From the NCBI GenBank assembly GCA_037903475.1, contig JBAJFG010000479.1:3148501-3212500 (forward strand): 64,000 nt of DNA, written 5' to 3'. Under the pieces are notes generated by a model that ran no database searches, was not told the DNA's origin, and saw only the letters and a list, made by a program, of their open reading frames with translations. Of this stretch, positions 57,350 through 64,000 are shown one piece after another. Numbering within the stretch: position 1 is the first letter of the stretch; the number at the start of each line of letters is the position of its first letter. The stretch comes from Ancylostoma caninum (taxonomy: Eukaryota > Nematoda > Chromadorea > Rhabditida > Ancylostomatidae). The position numbers and the translations under genes were made by a program.

Positions 57350-58230
57350 GTCGTAAAGGCAGGTTCTATGTGCAAATTTGCGGCCTATGGCAGTGTGATC
57401 CGGGAGCTTGTGGCGATTGAATAGTTGCTCCCTGCTCTAGCCTTGCTCGGTTGTTTTTCCACTGCCTTTCAATTTCCGGAGTGTGTTTTGTTGAGTAGGC
57501 GTCTGGACAGGATTTGCTAGGGAAACTCACGTCTAACCTGGAACGTGAAAGCGGAATTATTGACGATGTGTCAAGATAAAATAACTTGCAGCTGTTGCCG
57601 AAGCCTGTGGATTCAGGCTTTAGCCAAACATTTCCATGAGCGTGAAGATATTTTCTGTATGTGTTGATATGATATGTTTTTATTGCTTTCAATGTTTGAC
57701 TTACCCTATATTTCGACGATTTTTGAGCCACAGGTTTCCTTGATACCTTGGACTCCTGCTGAGTGTTTGAGCTTCAGCACACTCACGAGAGAGTGAACTA
57801 CCTGTTGTACACGGTGCTTCTAGTGGTGTGTTTTTGAAAAGTTTAGAATTCATCTGGATCACCTTGACGAGCATTGATTCTCGGGCATACCGAGCTGGTG
57901 TCAGCAATACTTCTATTCGCACCTCTCGTCTGTCAGAGTTACCCTATTGGTTTACTGCGTCCAATTCCGGTAAGCCTGAATAGCTATCCGGTGAGACTTT
58001 TCGCGGCCATCGCTGGGAAATACATAGAGAGTCCAGCAAGTTATTCCCTGTGGATGATATTTTTATTAACACCAGCCTGATCGTCCGCCTACCGCCGCCG
58101 TGTGTATGTTCCCCTCTACTGAGTGCTTGCGCGCCAGTGTCGCAGGTGTGGAACCATCCGTGACATCTTCCCCACCTTTTGACTCCGGCGCACCCTTGTC
58201 ACACCGTTGGACCCGATCCAAGGCATTCTT

Positions 58231-58399
58231 CTACACATACACACATACACACGCACATACACACATACACATACACACATACACATATACACATATACAC
58301 GCACGCACACGCACATACATGCGCACATACGCACATACACATACACACATACACACACGCATACACACATACACACAAACACACATGCACACGCACATG
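58231..58399 (+). repeat. (ACACAT)n-type microsatellite
   Basis: About 170 bp of ACACAT/ACACGC units. Open frames across it on both strands are artefacts of the repeat. Confidence 0.95.
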
Positions 58400-61300
58400 A
58401 ACTGCCAATTAATAAGAAGTAAGATATTAACAAATTGATCGATACCTAAGTGAGCAATGAGCAAAACAGATTGAGCAATGGTCAGAAGAGATATCTCCTC
58501 AAACTTCTTTGCTAAGAACAAACTTATTCCAAGTGGTAGTACGTATGAAACACAGCCCTTTGAATGTATTGCAATTTTGCTCCTTCTTTGTACATCTTAT
58601 GTTTTTCTATTTTCAAACAGGAGCAGCTCATTTTCAGCCTACTCTTCATACTTACAAGGTTTTCTCCGTTCGACCATAAGGTGCGTCAAGGTTACCACGA
58701 TAAACATTGTTTCACTGCTGAAAATATGGCAAGCTCGCCATTGAAACACGCCCCTAATGGGAGTTTCGCCGGAGGGAAATTGGTGTGCAATTCGTGCTCG
58801 TCTAGTGTGGTGTTGCCTCTCGGTCCGCCCCATCACCATGCAAAACACTCGCTCTCAGTAGCGGATTAGCAGTGATATTTTGAGCTGAATAATCGCATCA
58901 TCGTCTCGCCTGCAGCCTCTGCTATATAAATATATTTACTGCCACTCTTTTGCGCCACTGGTTGTTGTTTGTGGACGCCGGATTGCTAGGTTTCTGAGGA
59001 AAATGGAAATACTCCAGTGTTGCGGATTCAGTGAGTTTTTTGATGTTCTTTTTTGTGAGGTAATTCTTAGTTTCTTCTTCGTTTTATTTCTTGCACATCC
59101 CACTAATTAATTCTTTGGTTCTGTTATTAATCCTGAAGTCTGGGTCTGGATAGATCCCGAACTCACTGGAAGAAGTCATGACTGTTGTAGAAGCCATTAC
59201 TTCATCTGAGGTGTAATTTTTTATTGCTTTCTCTTTCAACCTTCCTGGATGTTCTGGACCTATTTTTGCTAACGAAGCTTTCCCATTAATTAGCTACTAT
59301 TTGCTAGTATCCACTCATTCAACAAATTGGATTGCCTCGTTGCGTCAGCTGTATGTGTCTCCTTTATGACAAATAATTCCTGCGGTTTTGATTTATGTCT
59401 TTGTTGTTTGCCAGTGTCTCTTTCCTCATGTTGCTGGTCCTTGCCTGCCTCGGCCGTGTCGCATCGATCCTGTCACTGAGCAATTTTCGCTAGCCTCGAA
59501 AAATAGGCTGCTAGAAAGGAATGTTCTTTGATCGGCGTCGCGTCAAACCCCTTATAACAGCCTCGTTGACTGTTCACCTCGCTAACTTGCCCCGCCGACG
59601 TTGTAAACGCTTTATGGGTCGATTAAACCACGAAGTACTCATTTGAGCAATTCAGAAGTAGAAAAAAGTTTCAGCAAACTGGCAGGATCATTCCGACGAG
59701 CGCTGACTTGTTTTTGTTGAAGACGTTTTATCCATACTCTTGGGAATACCTCTCTCGATACGTTAATCATGCTGGGACGCTGCTGCTCCCAGCTGCTTGG
59801 GATGACTTTTTTTCCGCTTGTCTTTCTGAAATGAGACTAGAGTTCCTACAAATCGTTGAATTTTTATTCAACTATGCAAACGCCAGAGGTTCATTTAGGC
59901 TCTAAGTAGTTATTCATTCATACATATTCCCAACTTATTGTTGAAGTGACTGCGGTGAGTTACAGAGTATACGTATCGCTGTTGTGAGGCAAATACAGAA
60001 AATTATATCTCACCTGCGATGGTACTCCAGTCTTCCATACGCCAGATAGCCAATAGCTTTATCTGCATGGGCGAAAGAGAGCTACGCATCCACTTTACGA
60101 GGGCAACCAACTTGAACTGTGCAGTGCATGAGAACGCAAATTCTGCCCTGAGCAGACGATTAGGGGCTAGACCAACTTCAGGATTTTTTTTAAATTGTCG
60201 CGTCCAATACAACATGGGGATCAGCATATGAAATTTGCCCCTGAAATGGAGTGTATGCAGGGTCAATCGCGTCCCTTATTATGACCTTCTTCAGACAAAT
60301 TTTGTTAACAAGAGTGCATATTTGCAAAAACGTTGAATCTATACGCGGCTTACGAAATCGAATTAATTTCAAGGCTGTGGTATTTTTTCTTTCCAGCTAT
60401 TTTGGATATTGAACAGAAAGAACGCGCTGAGAGTGAGCAGTGCAGAAATTCTCAGCGATATGTGTTAACTTCTCTTGCTGCTGTAGTACAGACTGGTTGT
60501 GCCTTCTTATCTTTTTTTGTTCGCAGCAAATTGAATAGTTCAATGAGAATTCTCACAGATGACGTCTAGTGGAAATATAAATACTAAAATGGAGCTCAAA
60601 TCAAAAGTGAACCTGGACGGCACTCAGACATGCTTTCTCTCCTTCACGCCTAGTATTGACTGCGAGCAAAAGTTCGTGTGACTTCTCGTTTGTTCCAATT
60701 TTCTCAAATCCATTAACTTTTGACGATATGTTTTGAACAACTAGAAAGCTATTTTCTTCATCTTAAGAAATTTGTCACGTGCTTGCTCAAGAGCGTCGAG
60801 GATTTGAATTTCAGATGTAAGAAGTTGCTAATTTCAGCGATAATTCGTCGCAAACTGTTTCCTTTCTTAGCGTATAACACTGCTTGTCAGGGAGTTCTCA
60901 TTTTAATTCCTCCGTGATGGAAAGGCCTATGTTAAAGCAAGTATAATATGTAATTAGCCCTTTTTTAATTGAGTAGTTTTGCAGTAATGCCTCAAATCCT
61001 TTCAAATAGACTTCTTTATACAACTTATCCGAACTTTGCTTGAATTAAGAAATTGCAAAGGAAAAGAAGTTGTAATAAAGTCATAGTGACATGGACATTT
61101 TCTATCACGGAGGAATTGGCACAATACAACTAAGTAGCAACTCCAATTATTTGCATCTTTGAGGCCGCACCTTTTTCCACTTCTGTATGTGGCAAAATTA
61201 CTTCTCTGGACTTTTGGATTTGCTTTGTCGGAGGAGGTCCTTCTTTCTGTTACAGAAGGATGATTGCGATATTGTTGATAAGTGTTCTAGAGCTCCAAAC

Positions 61301-63024
61301 TTCTACAACGCTCTTTATTTTTACCGTTCATTCTTTGCGAAGAACATTGAGATGCACGCTGCCAAAGCTATAGGATATGTCTGGGCTGAATTATTCATTT
61401 ATTTACTTGCTCATGTTATTCATTTGCATGTCTGCAAGGCGTTATGTTTGCATGATGAAAACAAGGAATGAATCATTGCAATCTTGAACAAGATAAACGA
61501 GCACGAACTCAATATCCTACTCCAACTTACATCTTGGCGTTGTAGAATCTTTACATGATGTATGTGTACTACATCATTGTTGTTATTTTACGTATTCATT
61601 TGTTCAATATGCTATACCAGCAGTTTTCCTTTTAGATTTTTCTACCTAATTGCTGCAGTGCACGTTTGAAAATGTGGCAATAGAAGCTCCGTTAGATGAA
61701 TTTTCTTTGAAAACATTGTAAGTGGGATGAAGGTTTAGGGTGGTTTTGACAGCCTATGCTGTCAAAATCACGTCAATGTATGTTCAAGGCACATTAAGCA
61801 CCCGTGGTCCCAACATCTAGGAAGTGAAGTACTTTTAACACTGTTGTGGAATTCTTCCCAGAGCATTGAGTTGGCCCTTGTTTTGGAACACTCCAGACTT
61901 CCGTGTTTTGTCCTGAAGACTTGGCCGACTGAACACTGTTAGTGGGTAAACATCGAGGCGCATGTTATTGCAAACGATCGATCCACAACGCTATGCACAT
62001 AACTTCATTCATAGATTGTCGTTGTGCTTCTTTGTTCACGTCTTCTTGCCTTTCTTTTCAAATAGTCATAACGACAACCGCTGCTCTCTATGGAAGAGAT
62101 TAGCTCGGTTCTACGGCGGGGTCCACGATTTTTGGCATTTCTTGTAGTGTTTGGTCGTTGACTTTGTTTTGCAACTGTCTCTTGGATTTCGATCACTTGG
62201 ACGGACTGAAGAATGAGCACAGCGGTTTTTTCGACTATCAGAGATGCAGAGCCGCCTACTTCAGGATCTGAAATAAGTTGTGCACGTAAGCTTGCTATCA
62301 TCTTAGGTGGTGTAACCTGTTTGGGGTATTCCTGTCTGTCATAAAGATTGCTACGTTATCCTAGTGCCAAATTGGTATCAGCTAGGAAATAATCTCTTGG
62401 TAGTATTGATTTTACTTTTTTTTCCATGGATTACTTTGTGATATTGCTTGCAGCACGCATTAAAGCATTGGAACAGCGAAGGAGTAATTGATCGTGCCGG
62501 ATCGCTACACTTTTTGCTTTTTGAGCCAAAATGTCTTTAAAACACCGTCTCATCTCGCATTTGTTTCGAGAGATTTTTATATGTACATAAGTGGAGCTGT
62601 TAGAAGCCACTGATTAAAATAGTATACATCATTCCTTTCAAAAATATTTTGAGGAGAGTTGGAGCGAGGCTTCCATTCCATTCAAGGCTTCTGCTACATG
62701 TGAAGATGCTCTCAATTCTGTTCTTTTCTCTTTCTCATCGTTTCGTTTTTTTAATTGACAGCGTCGTGAATCGCTATTACTTTAGCTTAAACTTCGGCTT
62801 TAAATAATGAACGCGCCCAGTGCATGCTTTTTAATGGGAAGAGTATAGCACCTCATGAAATTTTCAAGAGCTCTTATGATGCCTTCTTAGAAGACGCCGT
62901 TTTGAAATGGAAATAATTTGCTTTTGCTTTGTGAGAGGAACTCTGTAGCTTATTGTCAGCTGTTACTTCCTGAAAAAGCATCGATTTGCCTAGTGTCGCT
63001 TGGAACAATTTTGTTCGTATATCC

Positions 63025-63120
63025 ATAGAGCATTTATATTATTTATATTATTTATTATTTTTATTATTTTATATTATTTATTATTTTATATTACTTATAT
63101 TATTTATATTTTATAATAAC
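63025..63120 (+). repeat. TTATAT/TTATTT low-complexity tract
   Basis: About 95 bp made almost only of TTATTT, TTATAT and TATTA units. Confidence 0.9.
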
Positions 63121-63375
63121 CGCAGCGGGGAACATAGTTGCGAAGTAATGGCGGAAGTCGCCAAATTTTTGGAATCACTTTACAAAACAAATGGAAATCT
63201 TCTATTAGTTTATTTTTGATAGTTTATTTTATTATTTTTCGAAATATATCTTATTAATTGTCTATTATTGTGATGAATATTTTTATTAATTTTATTTTCC
63301 ATCTGGGTTCTCAAACGGATACATCACCTTTGTCCCTTTGCCTTCCCCCTCCCGCCCACTTTCTATGTCCGCTAC

Positions 63376-63500
63376 TGTTGTAAAGATACTAGAGAAAGAG
63401 GGAACGCGAGAAATAGTGCTGCATTCGGAGAGGGAGAAGAAATGCAGACTATATGCACAATTCTCAGCTATCGTCGTTTTTGAAACGGGCTATATATAAG
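63376..63500 (+). repeat. Dispersed repeat, third copy (also about 200-330 and 10617-10760)
   Basis: Shares in order AAGATA-TAGAGAAAGAG-AACGCGAGAAA-AGTG, ATTCGG-GAG, GAAATGCAGA and CTATCGTCGTTTTTGA-ACGG-CTAT with the copy at 10.6 kb. The copy at the window start is more diverged. Parent element unknown. Confidence 0.7.
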
Positions 63501-64000
63501 AGTTCTTTTGTTCCATTCGTTTATGGTTGCGTTAATATATGTACAATGTATGTAGTACCAGTTTGGTCTCCCAGGAAGTAACTGTAACATCCCAAAGACC
63601 TTTCGCCGCTCAAAAACATTTTATCTTTCGTTGTTCCGAATTACTGGAACGGGTTTGCCGTTTGACAATGACAAGTAACCGTTTTTGCTAGATTGAACTA
63701 GTGGCCCCGTAAGCCACGTTACCGTGCTAATTCCCAAAGTGTGAAAGTATTAGCCCAGTGTGGTTTTTCGTGCGCGCCAACAGGTTGTGTGAGATTCACG
63801 TCCTCAACTCGAGCTACACTATTTCACAACTGTATATGTATAGCTATAACATTATTCAGTCCAAAAAGAGCACGTAGCGTAGCGAATGAGAGAAGATAAC
63901 TGACAGAATCCGTGGATCAATTTGTTTTGTTCTTTCCATCTCTGTCTTTCGCGAGCAGCGAGCATACCAAGGACCGCGTGAAATACAGAACACAACTGAT

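Larger units (their letters stand above)
57358..63370. other. Gene-free region with microsatellites
   Basis: Nothing with recognisable protein homology. Isolated splice-flanked open stretches occur (for example 58914-59030 and 62213-62489), but their frames do not chain into a gene. A small perfect hairpin (TTTTGACAGC-CTAT-GCTGTCAAAA) lies at about 61752-61775. Confidence 0.4.

Noticed and set aside
58199..58438. His/Thr- or Cys/Val-repeat proteins on both strands
   Set aside because: They are translations of the ACACAT microsatellite and have no independent support.
58914..59211. Tetraspanin-like exon (LQCCGF) followed by another exon
   Set aside because: The first stretch ends in phase 1, and the next splice-flanked stretch hits a stop in the required phase, so the exons do not chain. 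A CCG tripeptide alone is not evidence.
62213..62489. Two terminal exons of a plus-strand gene
   Set aside because: Splice sites and a stop are plausible, but two different frames look equally good and no upstream exon connects.

Overview
This is eukaryotic DNA, and everything in it points to a nematode, most likely clade V (strongylid, hookworm or Haemonchus-like). Genes are split into many short exons with mostly small introns ending in TTTCAG or TTTTAG. Several start codons lie just after such an acceptor, as expected for spliced-leader trans-splicing. Genes on one strand sit 150-220 bp apart as in nematode operons, and a LIN-28 gene closely resembling the nematode form is present. The species assignment is inference.

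Layout of host genes. The end of an unidentified plus-strand exon lies at 1-131. A TEX10/IPI1 pre-rRNA processing gene (minus, 1366-3954) and a 17-exon NuSAP-type spindle protein (minus, 5579-9657) follow. BUD31 (plus, 11220-12604) and a SMYD4-like SET methyltransferase (plus, 12785-16110) form a close pair. The PP2A activator PTPA (minus, 17254-19777) converges on them. LYRM1, an EEF2KMT/FAM86-type methyltransferase and a centrin-like EF-hand protein (plus, 22290-25455) look like an operon. lin-28 (plus, 44852-48428) has a 1.85 kb first intron and let-7 seed matches downstream of its stop. These genes are mostly housekeeping (ribosome biogenesis, splicing, spindle, PP2A, mitochondria, translation) plus one heterochronic regulator.

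Mobile DNA. About 26-44 kb is a nest of transposable elements. It holds a small-ORF element family with TATA boxes and a conserved Cys motif, an internally deleted mariner-like element, a spliced hAT-transposase-like gene, and several inverted-repeat elements. It also holds a 5.8 kb LTR retrotransposon with 371 bp LTRs, a TATGT target duplication, an env-like segment, a mutated protease motif, and an SF1-helicase-like tail where reverse transcriptase should continue. That retroelement lies inside a larger CAGGGATG-ended element that interrupts an older palindromic element. Three elements in the window share CAGGGATG/CATCCCTG ends and 8 bp target duplications, but each is filled with a different short iterated word. 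One of them occupies the lin-28 intron and carries antisense, protein-like sequence.

The last 15 kb (48.4-64 kb) is AT-rich, T-biased on the plus strand and has no gene I can support. It contains microsatellites, short direct repeats and dispersed repeats. All exon boundaries were read by eye from splice sites, frame and similarity to remembered protein families. No search was run.
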